The notes: generated by a model from the sequence alone, not told the origin. A stretch of 64,000 nucleotides of DNA from Chloroflexota bacterium (GCA_016190445.1 JACPQL010000023.1:25611-89610), one strand, 5' to 3'. Shown: positions 41,787-51,487, counted from the first letter of the stretch. Program-made: numbers and translations.

Positions 41787-44213
41787 CACCGACGCCGGGT
41801 CCACATCCACGACCCACCCCGCGGGGACGTCCACCCTTCGGAGCAACGACCCGGGGTCCGCGCCTCGAAGAATGAGGTGCCAGCGATGGCGGCCACGGAG
41901 CCGCGGCGGATAGGCGGGCGCTGGCCCGATGATGTCCACGTCGGCGATGCCCCACACCCGGGCCTGGGTCCTCAGAGCCCCCGCCAGGCCCTGCGCCTGT
42001 CGCTGGCAGACCTCTTCGCTGCTGTGGGAGTACAGCAGCCGGATGAGGCGGCCAAAAGGGGGGTCCCCCTGGACCCGCCGGTAGGCCAACTCCTGCTCAT
42101 AGAAGGCAGCGTAGTCCTGGAGCGCCCCAGCGGCTACGGCGTAATGGTGGGGCGCGTAGGTCTGCACCACCACCCTCCCCCCTTCCCTGCCCCGCCCGGC
42201 ACGGCCCGCCACCTGGCACAGCACCTGGAAGATGCGCTCTCCCGCCCGGTAGTCAGGCAGGTGCAGCCCGATGTCCGCCAGCACCACACCCACCAGGGTA
42301 ACCTGCGGCAGATGGAGGCTCTTGGCCACCATCTGAGTGCCCACCAGCACATTTGCCTTGCCCGCGCCGAACCGCTCCATTAGAAGCTGGTGGTCCCGCC
42401 AGCTAGTCGCCGTGTCCCGGTCCCAACGCAGCACCCGGACGCCGGAGAAGATGCCTTCCACCTCCTCCACCACCCGCTGGGTGCCCAGCCCCAGATAGCG
42501 GATACGCCGACCATGGCATCCAGGGCAGGAGGCGGGAGGACGACGCCGCCTTCCACACCAGTGGCATACCAGGGTACCTGAGGCATGGTAGGTGTAGGAG
42601 ACGGCGCACCCGGGGCAGCAAAGCACATGGCCACAGTCCCGGCACTGCACCGTGGTGGCCGCACCCCTGCGGTTCAAGAACAGGATCGCCTGGTTCCCTC
42701 CCCTCAGACACTCTTCCAGTGCGCCGCGCAGGGCCCGGCTGAAGATGCTGCGGTTACCCTCCTTCAGCTCCCGGCGCATGTCCACCACGTCTACTCTCGC
42801 CAGAGGGGTGGGCTGTCCCTCCTCCCCCAAGCGGTGAGGTAGCTCCAGCAAGCCGTACTGGCCACGGGTGCAGGCGTGATAAGTGCACACATCGGGGGTG
42901 GCGCCACCCAACACCACCACCGCCCCCGTCAGCTCCCCCAGCCTCAGCGCCACCTCACGGGCGTGGTAGCGAGGGGAGACGTCATGCTGCTTGTATGTCC
43001 ACTCGTGCTCCTCGTCAATGACTATGAGTCCCAGGTCCGGCTGCGGGGCGAAGACAGCCCCACGCGAGCCTATCACCACGTCATATTCGCCCTGGGCGGT
43101 CCGCCACCACTGGTCGAACTGCTCTCCAGGAGAGAGCCCGCTGTGCAGCACCGCCACCCGCCTCGGGAAGCGGGCGCTGAAGCGCTGCACCGCCTGGGGC
43201 GTCAGGGATATCTCCGGCACCAGCACCAGGCCCCGCTTCCCCAGTTCCACGCACCGGGCCAGGGCCCGCAGGTAGACCTCCGTCTTGCCGCTGCCTGTAA
43301 CGCCGTGCAACAGGAAGGTGCGAGGCTGGCGGGAACCGTCCTCCAGAGCACCCCATATCGCGGAGAGGGCGCCTGCCTGCGCCGGCGTGAGCGCGGGAGG
43401 CGAGTCGGCGACTACCGCCAGGCCCGCCAGAGGGTCGCGCCGCCGCTCCACCCGCCCCACCATCGCCGCCTGGCGGGCGAGGAGGCCGGATACGGCGGAT
43501 GTCCCGTACCGCCGCCTGGCCTCAGTCAGGGCCATTGAGACACCCTGCGCCTCAGCCAACGCTCGAAGCAACGCGGCCCGGCGTGGCGCCCGGCGCTCCA
43601 GGTCACCAGCAAGGGCTTGAGCTTGCGCGGCGGGGAGCGCCAGGCGCAGGTACGAGTCGTAGGAAGGGCCGACCCTGGGACGAGGCCACACCCAGCGGCG
43701 CTCCGCCATCCCCCGGCGCACCAGGCCCCGCGCCGCCCGCAAAGCCCACCCCCCCAGCACCTGCTCCAGGCGGGACTCGGCCACAGGCCTCCGCTGCGGG
43801 CGCAGATAGGCCAGCAGCTTTACCTCGCCTGGAGCCAGGTCACCCGGTTCTGGGACACCAGGGATGAGCGAAAGAAAAGCCTGGGCCCGGGAGCGGAATC
43901 CCGGCGGCAGCATGGGGGCGGCAGCCTCGAACAGAGGAGCCAGATAGTAGCTGCTGATCCAGCGGGCCACCTCCAGCCTCTCATCAGAGAGGCGTGGCGC
44001 TGCCTCCACCAGGCCCGCCACATCCCGCACCTGCTCCACCTGGGGGGAGTCCGTTACCTCAAAGACAATGCCGTGGAGGAGCCGAGGCCCAAAGGGAACG
44101 GTCACCATCTGGCCGGGCTCAAGGGTCATGGAAAGGGGAACGCTGTAGCTGAAGGTGCGGCCCCAGCCCGCCGGGGCATCCACCGCCACCTCCACGTACC
44201 GCCCAGCGCTCAC
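41781..44213 (-). CDS. priA: Primosomal replication restart helicase
   Basis: An 810-residue superfamily 2 helicase that restarts stalled replication forks. It has the N-terminal 3'-DNA-end binding domain (TFSYSVPLSM..GQMVTVPFG), Walker A GVTGSGKTEVYLRA, the DEEH box VIDEEHEWTYKQ, the zinc-binding segment with CRDCGHVLCCPGC and CHWCG, and the helicase C domain with GTQMVAKSLHLPQVTLVGV. In the usual GTQM-KG-HF motif the KGHDF is replaced by KSLHL. The protein ends in VDVDPASVL, a normal PriA end, with the stop codon lying in a dispersed repeat. It lies 20 bases after rplS. Confidence 0.95.
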   Translation of the reverse strand: MSAGRYVEVAVDAPAGWGRTFSYSVPLSMTLEPGQMVTVPFGPRLLHGIVFEVTDSPQVEQVRDVAGLVEAAPRLSDERLEVARWISSYYLAPLFEAAAPMLPPGFRSRAQAFLSLIPGVPEPGDLAPGEVKLLAYLRPQRRPVAESRLEQVLGGWALRAARGLVRRGMAERRWVWPRPRVGPSYDSYLRLALPAAQAQALAGDLERRAPRRAALLRALAEAQGVSMALTEARRRYGTSAVSGLLARQAAMVGRVERRRDPLAGLAVVADSPPALTPAQAGALSAIWGALEDGSRQPRTFLLHGVTGSGKTEVYLRALARCVELGKRGLVLVPEISLTPQAVQRFSARFPRRVAVLHSGLSPGEQFDQWWRTAQGEYDVVIGSRGAVFAPQPDLGLIVIDEEHEWTYKQHDVSPRYHAREVALRLGELTGAVVVLGGATPDVCTYHACTRGQYGLLELPHRLGEEGQPTPLARVDVVDMRRELKEGNRSIFSRALRGALEECLRGGNQAILFLNRRGAATTVQCRDCGHVLCCPGCAVSYTYHASGTLVCHWCGRRRRPPASCPGCHGRRIRYLGLGTQRVVEEVEGIFSGVRVLRWDRDTATSWRDHQLLMERFGAGKANVLVGTQMVAKSLHLPQVTLVGVVLADIGLHLPDYRAGERIFQVLCQVAGRAGRGREGGRVVVQTYAPHHYAVAAGALQDYAAFYEQELAYRRVQGDPPFGRLIRLLYSHSSEEVCQRQAQGLAGALRTQARVWGIADVDIIGPAPAYPPRLRGRHRWHLILRGADPGSLLRRVDVPAGWVVDVDPASVL

Positions 44214-44233
44214 TTTCGGCCTCTCCGGCTGGC

Positions 44234-44647
44234 TCAGGGCTGCGACTGCGGTGGCGGCGTAGGAGACTGCGGCTCTGGCCCGGCCTGGGGCTGCCCCTGC
44301 TGGCGCCGGCGAGCGCCCTCCTTGATTCGAGCGGCCTTGCCTGAAAGCCCGCGCAGGTAGTAGAGCTTGGCCCTCCTGGTCTTACCCGGCCGCACCACCT
44401 CTACGCCTTCAATGGATGGCGAGTGGAGCAGGAAGCAGCGCTCCACCCCAACGCCATGGGAGATGCGCCGCACGGTGAAGGATGCGGAGGGACCGGCACC
44501 GCGACGGCGGATGACCACGCCCTGGAACAACTGGGCCCGCTCCCGGTCTCCCTCTTTCACCCGCACGTTCACCTTAACCGTATCCCCAATCTGGAACTGG
44601 GCGACTTTGGGATTGCTTTTCACCGGCACAAGCTGAGAGGCGTTCAT
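44234..44647 (-). CDS. rplS: 50S ribosomal protein L19
   Basis: A 137-residue protein with [29 protein letters not shown] and the central [47 protein letters not shown], diagnostic of L19 at the 30S-50S interface. A Pro/Gln/Ser-rich tail of about 20 residues extends past the usual end. It is downstream of trmD, as in many bacteria. Confidence 0.97.
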   Translation of the reverse strand: MNASQLVPVKSNPKVAQFQIGDTVKVNVRVKEGDRERAQLFQGVVIRRRGAGPSASFTVRRISHGVGVERCFLLHSPSIEGVEVVRPGKTRRAKLYYLRGLSGKAARIKEGARRRQQGQPQAGPEPQSPTPPPQSQP

Positions 44648-44783
44648 AACTCACCACTGGCTGAATATGGAGTGGACACCCTCAAGGCGTCCGCCGTATT
44701 CTAACTGAGCCAGGCGGTTCCCGCAACTGCCGGAGGCGGCTTGCGCCCTCCCACCAGGGGATGGTGATGTGTTTCCACCCCGC

Positions 44784-45521
44784 TCACTTCTCCTCCTGGG
44801 AACGGAGGCTGTCCAGGAAACGACGGTCCTCCGGCGAGAGGGACGCACGCTCCAGCAGGTCGGGGCGCCGCAGCAGGGTGAGGCGCAGCGACTCCTGCCT
44901 GCGCCACCGCTCCACCTCCCCATGGTGGCCCGAGAGGAGCACATCGGGCACCCTCCACCCACGGTACTCTGCCGGGCGAGTGTACTGCGGGTACTGGAGC
45001 AGGCCCGAGGTGTGGGAGTCGTCACTGACAGCCTCGGCGCCATGGCCCATGGCCCCCGGCAGAAGGCGCACCACCGCGTCCACCACCACCATGGCGGGCA
45101 GCTCGCCGCCGGTCAGCACGTAGTCACCAATGCTCAGCTCGTCGGTGACCAGGTACTGGCGCACCCGCTCATCCACACCCTCGTAGTGGCCGCAGATGAG
45201 GACCACCTCAGAGAACGTCGCCAGCCGCTCCGCCTCCCGCTGCACAAAGGTGCGGCCCCTGGGAGTAAGCAGGATCACCGGCGTATCGGGCCCGCTGCGC
45301 ACCGCCTCCACAGCCTCAAAGAGGGCCTCCGGCTTCATCACCATGCCCGGCCCTCCGCCGTAAGGGTAGTCGTCCACCGTATGGTGGCGGTCGTGGGTGT
45401 ACTGGCGGATGTCGTGAATGCGGATGTCCACCAGGCCCGCCTGCCGGGCCCGCTTGACTATGCTCTCGTCAAAGGGCCCCGCGAACATCTGGGGAAATAT
45501 GGTGAGAATGTGGATGCGCAC
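44784..45521 (-). CDS. trmD: tRNA (guanine-N1)-methyltransferase
   Basis: Methylates G37 next to the anticodon of several tRNAs. The knot-fold SAM site is clear ([51 protein letters not shown]). The GTG at 45521 gives [12 protein letters not shown], the standard start; the track's TTG at 45551 adds ten residues. Length is 245 residues, normal for the family. It is followed by rplS in the same direction, the usual trmD-rplS order. Confidence 0.95.
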   Translation of the reverse strand: MRIHILTIFPQMFAGPFDESIVKRARQAGLVDIRIHDIRQYTHDRHHTVDDYPYGGGPGMVMKPEALFEAVEAVRSGPDTPVILLTPRGRTFVQREAERLATFSEVVLICGHYEGVDERVRQYLVTDELSIGDYVLTGGELPAMVVVDAVVRLLPGAMGHGAEAVSDDSHTSGLLQYPQYTRPAEYRGWRVPDVLLSGHHGEVERWRRQESLRLTLLRRPDLLERASLSPEDRRFLDSLRSQEEK

Positions 45522-45551
45522 GGCTATCAGCCCCACAACAAGGTCTTCCAA

Positions 45552-45748
45552 AGGCCCTGCTCAAGAATGGCCGCTCACCCTGAGTTCCGATGTATCGAGA
45601 GTGCCGAGTCCCTCGTGCATGCTCGACACAGTCGGACCTGCCGAAGGGCTCACCAGGAGCGGCTGCGGAGTCATTTCTCATGCATGGGAAGGAGTGCACT
45701 GCTTCATGAACAACCGGTTGGTCCGCAGGTGTGAAGGGACCGCTGTTT
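45552..45748. other. Intergenic region between trmD and mog with dispersed-repeat fragment
   Basis: No gene. It contains TTCCGATGTATC and GTCGGACCTGCCGAAGGGC (about 45580-45650), sequences related to those near 20.64 and 32.36 kb. Confidence 0.45.
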
Positions 45749-46231
45749 CTACGTCTTATGTGGCTTGTCCCGTAGCGTCTCCAGGGCGTGAGGCAGAACG
45801 GGCAGAATGGCCTTGAGGTTCTCCTCCACCGCTTTGGGGCTGCCGGGCAGGTTCACTATCAGAGTGCGGCCCCGCACACCCACCACACCCCGGCTGAGCA
45901 TGGCCAGGGGGGTGCTCCGCATGCCCACGGCGCGCATGGCCTCCGCCATCCCCGGCACCAGCCGGTCAACCACCTCCAGGGTGGCTTCAGGCGTCACGTC
46001 CCTGGAGGTGAGGCCCGTCCCCCCCGTGGACACAATCAGGTCCAGACCGTCCTCATCGGACCATCGCCTCAGCCGGTCAGCGATGGTCTCCCGCTCGTCG
46101 GGGACCACCTCATACCGTCTCAGCGTGAACTCTGGCGGCGGCAGCAACTCCTGGATGCGCCTGCCGCTGATGTCCTCCCGCAACCCACGGGAGCCCAGAT
46201 CGCTGCTGGTGAGAACGCCCAGTGAGGCCAT
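45749..46231 (-). CDS. mog: Molybdopterin adenylyltransferase (MogA/MoaB family)
   Basis: A 160-residue enzyme that adenylylates molybdopterin before MoeA inserts molybdenum. Motifs are LGVLTSSDLGSRGLREDISG at the N-terminus, STGGTGLTSRDVTPEAT and LPGSPKAVEENLKAILPVLPHAL. The ATG at 46231 gives the typical family start; the track's version adds 33 residues. It complements moeA at 28.4 kb although the two are not adjacent. About 225 bases of repeat-like DNA separate it from trmD. Confidence 0.92.
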   Translation of the reverse strand: MASLGVLTSSDLGSRGLREDISGRRIQELLPPPEFTLRRYEVVPDERETIADRLRRWSDEDGLDLIVSTGGTGLTSRDVTPEATLEVVDRLVPGMAEAMRAVGMRSTPLAMLSRGVVGVRGRTLIVNLPGSPKAVEENLKAILPVLPHALETLRDKPHKT

Positions 46232-46360
46232 GTCGGCCCTATCATAGCACACCCCCGCGAATCTGGGTGCTATGCCAGGATGATCCTGCTGAAAACAGCT
46301 AAAAAAAATGTGGTGGGAGCGGGACTCCAAAAATTACCCAAAAATGGTGGCGTAAACCCC

Positions 46361-46390
46361 TTGTTTTTTGGGTATCACGGCCCTTAGTAT
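46361..46390 (+). promoter_or_regulatory. Possible promoter of the mraZ division operon
   Basis: TTGTTT and TAGTAT are spaced 18 bases, 60 bases before the mraZ start. The surroundings are unusually A/T-rich for this window (AAAAAAAATGTGG, CCAAAAATTACCCAAAAATGG), and GTGGTGGGAGCGGGAC upstream could hold TGGG-type MraZ boxes. This is a weak call. Confidence 0.35.
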
Positions 46391-46450
46391 TTGGCGCGAT
46401 CTGGGGAATATTGGTGAAAAGAGGGGGCGATTGGCATAGCTCAAGGCGCG

Positions 46451-46882
46451 GTGTTCACAGGAGAGTACGAGCACCGGGTGGACCCCCAGGGAAGGGTGGC
46501 CATGCCGGCCCGTTTCCGGGAGGCCTTCAAGGGAGGCGTTGTCCTGAACAAAGGGTACGACCCCTGCATCGTGGCCTTCCCCCCCTCAGCCTGGCAGGAG
46601 TTCTCCCGGGGCGTCGCCGCTCTCTCCATGAACCTGGCACGGGCGCGGCGCCTCCGCCGGATAACCTTTGGCGGCGCCTTCGAGCAGGAGCTGGACCGGC
46701 AGGGACGCGTCCTGCTCCCCCAGGCCCTGCGGCGGTATGCGGCAGTGGAGGAGCAGGTGGTCATTGTGGGGGCGGGCGAGTACCTGGAGGTCTGGGACGC
46801 CCTGCGGTGGCAGGAGGAACTGGCGCGCATTGAGGAGACGGCCTCACGGATGGCCGAGAGTGTGGAGGAAAGAAAGGAATGA
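46451..46882 (+). CDS. mraZ: Transcriptional regulator / division-cluster protein MraZ
   Basis: A 143-residue protein with two AbrB-like SWIM/MraZ domains. The paired motifs DPQGRVAMPARFRE and DRQGRVLLPQALRRY are the hallmark DxxGR repeats. MraZ regulates the division and cell-wall gene cluster it heads. It starts at GTG; rsmH overlaps its stop by 4 bases. Confidence 0.96.
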   Translation: MFTGEYEHRVDPQGRVAMPARFREAFKGGVVLNKGYDPCIVAFPPSAWQEFSRGVAALSMNLARARRLRRITFGGAFEQELDRQGRVLLPQALRRYAAVEEQVVIVGAGEYLEVWDALRWQEELARIEETASRMAESVEERKE

Positions 46883-47811
46883 TGGCCGTGGCTGCCCACA
46901 CCTACCATAGGCCAGTCCTGGTACTTGAGGTGCTCCAGGCACTGAACGTAAAGCCCGGCAGTCGCTACATAGACTGCACCGTGGGCGAAGGCGGCCATGC
47001 CAGGGCATTGCTGGAGGCGGCCCCCGGCGGCAAGCTCCTGGGCCTGGACGCCGACCCCCACGCGGTGTCGGCGGCACGCGGCCAGCTCCAGAAGCACGCC
47101 CGAAGCCTTGTCCTGGTCAACGCCAACTTCTCTCACCTGGAGGAGACCGCCAGAGAGCGCAGCTTCGTGCCCGCGGACGGCATCTTGATGGACCTGGGAC
47201 TCTCCTCTCTTCAGCTAGAGGCAGTGGGTCGCGGCTTCAGCTTTCAGCGGGACGAGCCCCTGGACATGCGTTACAGCCCCGACCAGCCCGTCACTGCCGC
47301 GGACCTTGTCAACGACACCTCCGTGGAGGAACTGACCAGGATCATCTCAACTTACGGCGAGGAGCCCCGGGCCCGCCGCATTGCCCGAGCGCTGGCGGAG
47401 GCACGCCCCCTGAACAGCTCGGCGGAGCTGGCACGGGTGGTCTCGGCGGCCTCCGGCTACCGACGTGGGCGGACCCACCCCGCCACCCGTACATTCCAGG
47501 CCCTGCGCATAGCGGTCAACCGGGAACTGGAGTCCCTGGAATCAGCGCTCTCCCAGGTGCCCTCGGTGCTGGCGTCCGGGGGCAGGCTGGTGGTCATCAG
47601 CTATCACTCTCTGGAGGACCGGCTGGTCAAGGAGTTCGTCCGGCGTGAGGCCACGGACTGCCTATGCCCTCCCAGTATGGCAGCCTGTCGGTGCGGCCAC
47701 CGCGCCACCCTGCGGCCCATCACCAAGAAAGTGGTCCGTCCGTCGAGCAGGGAACTAAGTGAGAATCCTCGCAGCCGTAGCGCCAAGCTGCGAGTGGCGG
47801 AACGCCTCTAG
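46879..47811 (+). CDS. rsmH: 16S rRNA (cytosine-1402-N4)-methyltransferase
   Basis: A 310-residue SAM-dependent methyltransferase. It begins with HTYHRPVLVLEVLQAL, has the SAM-binding DCTVGEGGHARALLEAA, then LMDLGLSSLQLE, DMRYSPD and the C-terminal VISYHSLEDRLVKEFVRRE. All are diagnostic of RsmH (formerly MraW). It lies second in the division block. Confidence 0.97.
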   Translation: MMAVAAHTYHRPVLVLEVLQALNVKPGSRYIDCTVGEGGHARALLEAAPGGKLLGLDADPHAVSAARGQLQKHARSLVLVNANFSHLEETARERSFVPADGILMDLGLSSLQLEAVGRGFSFQRDEPLDMRYSPDQPVTAADLVNDTSVEELTRIISTYGEEPRARRIARALAEARPLNSSAELARVVSAASGYRRGRTHPATRTFQALRIAVNRELESLESALSQVPSVLASGGRLVVISYHSLEDRLVKEFVRREATDCLCPPSMAACRCGHRATLRPITKKVVRPSSRELSENPRSRSAKLRVAERL

Positions 47812-47861
47812 CTAGACGGCCCGTGAAGAAGCGCCCAGAGGCGCAGCAGGAGGTGAGAACG

Positions 47862-49112
47862 GTGAGAAAAGGAACGGACGCCCTATACGCTGGCATAGAC
47901 GTGGGTACCACCAAGGTGCAGACCCTGGTGGCCAGGGTAGGGCCATACGGGGAACTGGAAATGGTGGCGAGAGGTCTCGTTGCCTCCCGAGGAATGCGAA
48001 AAGGCATGGTGGTCAGCTTCCACGAACTTGGGGAGGCGGTGCGCGAGTCCGTGTGTCAGGCGGAGCGTGACCTGGGCCGGGTTCTGCCTCCCGCCTACGT
48101 GGGGGTGACAGGGCAGCACATCTCCTCCTTTAACACCTCCAGCAGCCTGGACCGCCCCGAGGCTGCCTTGCGTCCCCTCTCTCATAGAGAGGTGAAGGAG
48201 GCGGTCCGGGCCGCCTCTCCCTCCACGAAGGGTAACAAGAAGGTGCTCCACCTCATCCCCAGGGCCTACTCCATAGACGGACTGGGTGGCGTGCGCAACC
48301 CCGTCGGCCTCTGCGCCACCCAGGTGGACGTGGAGGCCCATGTGATAACCGGGGACCTGCCCCACCTGACCAACCTCGCTCGTGTCCTCGACAGCGCGGG
48401 GGTAGCGGTGAAGGGACTGGTGCTGGAGCCTCTGGCCAGCGCCGAAGCCGTTCTTACTGCCGACGAGCGGGAGATGGGGGCGGTCATGGTGGACGTGGGC
48501 GGCGGCACCTCAGACATCGCCATCTTCCAGGAAGGCGCCATCTGGCACACCGCCGTGGTGCCGGTGGCCGGCTTCCACTTCACCAACGATGTCTCCCAGG
48601 CCCTGCGGCTGCCCTTCTCTCTGGCGGAGGAGGCGAAGCTACGATATGGCTCCGCAGAAGTAGTGACGACCACCGCCACGGACTACGTGGAGTTGGGTGC
48701 GGATGGCGCGGGCCAGCCACGGCGGATAGATAGGAACAGGCTCTGCGATGTGCTCCACTCCAGGGCCAGAGACCTGGTGCAACAGATCGTTGCCAAGCTG
48801 AAACAGGCCGGGCTGGAGCGGGTGCCCGCCGCCGGCATTGTGTTCACAGGCGGGGCAGCCAGGCTTCCAGGCCTGGTAGAGCTGGCCGCAGACATCTCAA
48901 TGGCCCCGGTTCGGCTCGGGATGCCCAGGGAGTCCTTCCACCTGCCGCCAGAGCTCACCAGCCCAGCCTGTGCCACCTGTGTGGGACTTCTACTGTGGAA
49001 CTTCCGGGAGCCGGATGTGAAGACCGACGGGGACCTTGAGGGGAACGGGCACATCCCCCTTTACCGGAGAGTAGCCCTGCGGCTGGGCAGAGCGTTCAGT
49101 GGAGTCAGCTAG
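47862..49112 (+). CDS. ftsA: Cell division actin-like protein FtsA
   Basis: A 416-residue ATPase that tethers FtsZ to the membrane. Actin-fold motifs are ALYAGIDVGTTKVQTLVA, VMVDVGGGTSDIAIF and IVFTGGAARLPGL, with the SHS2-like insertion in between. The C-terminus ends in a basic stretch (RRVALRLGRAFSGV) that could be the membrane-binding amphipathic helix. GTG at 47862 follows AGGAGGTGA by five bases, better than the track's GTG at 47823. It directly precedes ftsZ. Confidence 0.95.
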   Translation: MRKGTDALYAGIDVGTTKVQTLVARVGPYGELEMVARGLVASRGMRKGMVVSFHELGEAVRESVCQAERDLGRVLPPAYVGVTGQHISSFNTSSSLDRPEAALRPLSHREVKEAVRAASPSTKGNKKVLHLIPRAYSIDGLGGVRNPVGLCATQVDVEAHVITGDLPHLTNLARVLDSAGVAVKGLVLEPLASAEAVLTADEREMGAVMVDVGGGTSDIAIFQEGAIWHTAVVPVAGFHFTNDVSQALRLPFSLAEEAKLRYGSAEVVTTTATDYVELGADGAGQPRRIDRNRLCDVLHSRARDLVQQIVAKLKQAGLERVPAAGIVFTGGAARLPGLVELAADISMAPVRLGMPRESFHLPPELTSPACATCVGLLLWNFREPDVKTDGDLEGNGHIPLYRRVALRLGRAFSGVS

Positions 49113-49156
49113 TCTTGGCAATAAACAAAAGAAAGAAGAAGGAGGTAACTACAGTC

Positions 49157-50272
49157 ATGACCGAGGACCTGAATGGCGGGCTCCAGCAGCAGAATGGCGT
49201 CGGTGTCGCCACGATCAAAGTGATCGGCGCGGGGGGTGGTGGATGCAACGCCGTCTCCCGCATGTACAGGGAGCACATACAGGGCGTGGAGTACCTGGCG
49301 GTGAACACCGACGCCCAGCACCTGGTACGCCTTGATATTCCGGTGAAGATCCGCATCGGGGACAAGCTCACACGGGGCCTGGGTGTAGGAGGAAACCCGG
49401 ACCTCGGCCGCGAAGCCGCTGAGGAGTCCAGAGAGGAGCTGTACGAGGCGCTCCGGGGCGCGGACATGGCGTTCATCGCCGCCGGCATGGGAGGAGGGAC
49501 CGGCACCGGCGCCGCCCCGGTCCTGGCCGAGATCGCCAAGGAGAGCGGGGCCCTGACCATCGCCGTGGTGACCAAGCCCTTCTCCTTCGAAGGCGCCAAG
49601 CGTCGCAAGAACGCCGAGGATGGCATCCACCGCCTCAAGGACAAGGTGGACACTCTCATCGCCATCCCCAATGACCGGCTCCTGGCCATCTGCGACAGAC
49701 AGGTGACCGCCGAGGATGCCTTCAGACTGGCAGACGGCGTGCTCCACCAGGGAGTACAGGCCATCGCTGAGCTGGTGACCCAGGGTGGAGAGATCAACCT
49801 GGACTTCGCTGACATCAAGACTATCATGTCGGGCGCCGGCCCCGCGTGGATGGCCATCGGCGCGGGTAAAGGCGAGAACCGCGCCGTAGACGCAGCCAAG
49901 GCCGCCATCAACAGCCCCATGCTGGACGTATCCCTGGAGGGCGCCAAGGGGGTGCTGTTCAACGTCACCGGTGGCGCCGACTTGACCCTCATGGAGGTGC
50001 AGCAGGCCGCCGACGTCATCACCCGTGCCACCGACCCGGAGGCCAACATCATCTTCGGCATGGTGACCGACCTGAAGATGGACGATGAGGTCCGCGTCAC
50101 CATCATCGCCACCGGCTTCCCCAGCGCTGAGAGTTCGCTGCTGGCGGACGACTCGGTGAGCGCGCTGCTCTCCGACGTGGGCCTCTCCTCCTCGGAGGAG
50201 ACGGACCTGGACCTGCCCCCGTTCCTGCGCCGTCACCCGGCGGCGCGACGTCGGGGCCGTGGCGGATTCTAG
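49157..50272 (+). CDS. ftsZ: Cell division GTPase FtsZ
   Basis: A 371-residue tubulin-like GTPase. Motifs are VIGAGGGGCNAV, the tubulin signature GMGGGTGTGAAPV, and the T7 loop INLDFADIKTIM with NVTGGADLTL. The C-terminal linker is short and ends in DLDLPPFLRRHPAARRRGRGG, combining a recognisable C-terminal FtsA-binding peptide with a basic tail. The ATG at 49157 has AAGGAGGT upstream; the track begins at TTG 49115. No cell-wall synthesis gene follows. Confidence 0.97.
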   Translation: MTEDLNGGLQQQNGVGVATIKVIGAGGGGCNAVSRMYREHIQGVEYLAVNTDAQHLVRLDIPVKIRIGDKLTRGLGVGGNPDLGREAAEESREELYEALRGADMAFIAAGMGGGTGTGAAPVLAEIAKESGALTIAVVTKPFSFEGAKRRKNAEDGIHRLKDKVDTLIAIPNDRLLAICDRQVTAEDAFRLADGVLHQGVQAIAELVTQGGEINLDFADIKTIMSGAGPAWMAIGAGKGENRAVDAAKAAINSPMLDVSLEGAKGVLFNVTGGADLTLMEVQQAADVITRATDPEANIIFGMVTDLKMDDEVRVTIIATGFPSAESSLLADDSVSALLSDVGLSSSEETDLDLPPFLRRHPAARRRGRGGF

Positions 50273-50622
50273 GACTAGGCCTGGCATCATCAAATCGCCC
50301 TTTCCGGCGTGATGGATTCCCGGCCACACCGCTGGCGGTGTCCTAGTCGTTGTCGTGCATCATTGCCCGCCGGCGCGGCCCGGGAACATAATCGAGGCCC
50401 GCTCCTCCTACGGGGCGGGCCTCTCCGTTTCCGCCTCCGGTCCGCCCTGCGCCTCGGACCGCCGCCAAGAAGTGGTTGCAAGAATCGTGCGCTCCCCGGG
50501 GCGAGCGGGAAAGACCAGTCTTGGGTGGGGTAGCCACCCCAACGGCACCACCAGCGGTACAATGTGTTGTGCCATTCCCCAGTTGCACCCCAAGATGTGG
50601 TGGGATTTCATCCACCAACCCC
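50273..50622. other. Gene-free stretch between ftsZ and nrdR
   Basis: No supportable gene. It has small G/C-rich palindromes (for example CCCGCTCC..GGGGCGGG near 50398-50419) that may terminate the division operon, and ACAATGTGTTGT near 50560, which resembles half of an NrdR-type box but has no clear partner. Confidence 0.35.
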
Positions 50623-50652
50623 TTGACAACCGTTCCGCACCCGTTGCAGAAT
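50623..50652 (+). promoter_or_regulatory. Promoter of nrdR
   Basis: A consensus TTGACA and CAGAAT are spaced 18 bases, about 78 bases before the ATG of nrdR. Confidence 0.55.
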
Positions 50653-50663
50653 GAGGTTGCTGT

Positions 50664-50714
50664 CACCACAACCAGTGGCACCCTGGCAGCGGTCAGACCC
50701 AAGGGGTTGTGGTG
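50664..50714 (+). promoter_or_regulatory. Long-arm inverted repeat filling the nrdR leader
   Basis: CACCACAACC and GGTTGTGGTG are perfect 10-base complements separated by 31 bases. They lie between the predicted transcript start and the ribosome site (GAGAGAGG). They could form a leader stem-loop or a pair of NrdR or regulator sites. Confidence 0.45.
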
Positions 50715-50730
50715 AGAGAGGCTGACAGAG

Positions 50731-51318
50731 ATGCGGTGCCCCCACTGTGGCAACCCAGAGTCAAGGGTGATAGACTCCCGCGAGGCGACGGATGGTATCC
50801 GGCGGCGCCGCGAGTGCGTGGCCTGCGGCCTGCGCTTCACCACCTACGAGCGGGTCCAGACCGCGGCCCTGGTGGTGGCCAAGCGGGACGGGCGCCGCGA
50901 GCCCTTCATCCGCGACAAGCTCCTCAGCAGCATCCGGCTTGCCTGCGCCAAGCGCCCCATGCCCATCGGCACACTGGAGAAGCTGGTGGACGAGATAGAG
51001 GGCCAGCTCCAGGGCCTGGGGCGGGCCGAGATACCCAGCAGTCTCATCGGCGAGATGGTGATAGAGCGGCTCAAGCGGCTGGACACGGTGGCCTACATCC
51101 GCTTCGCCAGCGTGTACCGGGACTTCGACGACCTGACGCAGTTCCAGGAGGAGATAGCCGCCCTCCAGCAGGCGCGGGCCCAGGCCCCGCCAGGCCCGGG
51201 TGAGCAGTTGGCCCTCCTCCCCCAGGAGATAGCGGAGCGGCGCCAGCGCCGTGCCCGGCGCGCCCCAAGGCCCCGCCCCGGCCAGGTCGTCCGCCTGCCA
51301 GAGGCAAGACAGGGGTAG
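50731..51318 (+). CDS. nrdR: Ribonucleotide reductase transcriptional repressor NrdR
   Basis: A 195-residue zinc-ribbon plus ATP-cone repressor that senses nucleotides and controls ribonucleotide reductase genes. It begins MRCPHCGNPESRVIDSREATDGIRRRRECVACGLRFTTYERV, the invariant NrdR zinc domain, then the ATP-cone (VVAKRDGRREPFIRDKLLSSIRLA). A C-terminal extension of about 40 residues rich in Arg, Pro and Gln is longer than the usual 150-residue protein. The adjacent nrdJ is the expected target. Confidence 0.96.
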   Translation: MRCPHCGNPESRVIDSREATDGIRRRRECVACGLRFTTYERVQTAALVVAKRDGRREPFIRDKLLSSIRLACAKRPMPIGTLEKLVDEIEGQLQGLGRAEIPSSLIGEMVIERLKRLDTVAYIRFASVYRDFDDLTQFQEEIAALQQARAQAPPGPGEQLALLPQEIAERRQRRARRAPRPRPGQVVRLPEARQG

Positions 51319-51350
51319 GTAACAGAGACTCGGGGCGGGCCATAGGAGGG

Positions 51351-51450
51351 TGCAGGGAACCGAGGTTCCCTGCCGGGGGCCTGGGGGTGTCCCCCAGATC
51401 TAATCTCTTGCCCCCTTCCTGGCCAGGAAGGGGGCAAGGGGGATGGTCGA
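51351..51450 (-). repeat. CTGGGGG-hairpin dispersed repeat, copy 3
   Basis: In inverted orientation relative to copies 1 and 2: GGGGGCCTGGGGGTGTCCCCCAG is followed by CCCCCTTCCTGGCCAGGAAGGGGG. It lies between nrdR and nrdJ. The adjoining GCAGGGAACCGAGGTTCCCTGC is a further palindrome. Confidence 0.7.
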
Positions 51451-51487
51451 AGCCAGCCGTGAGGCTGGCCTGGAAACAGAACGAACG

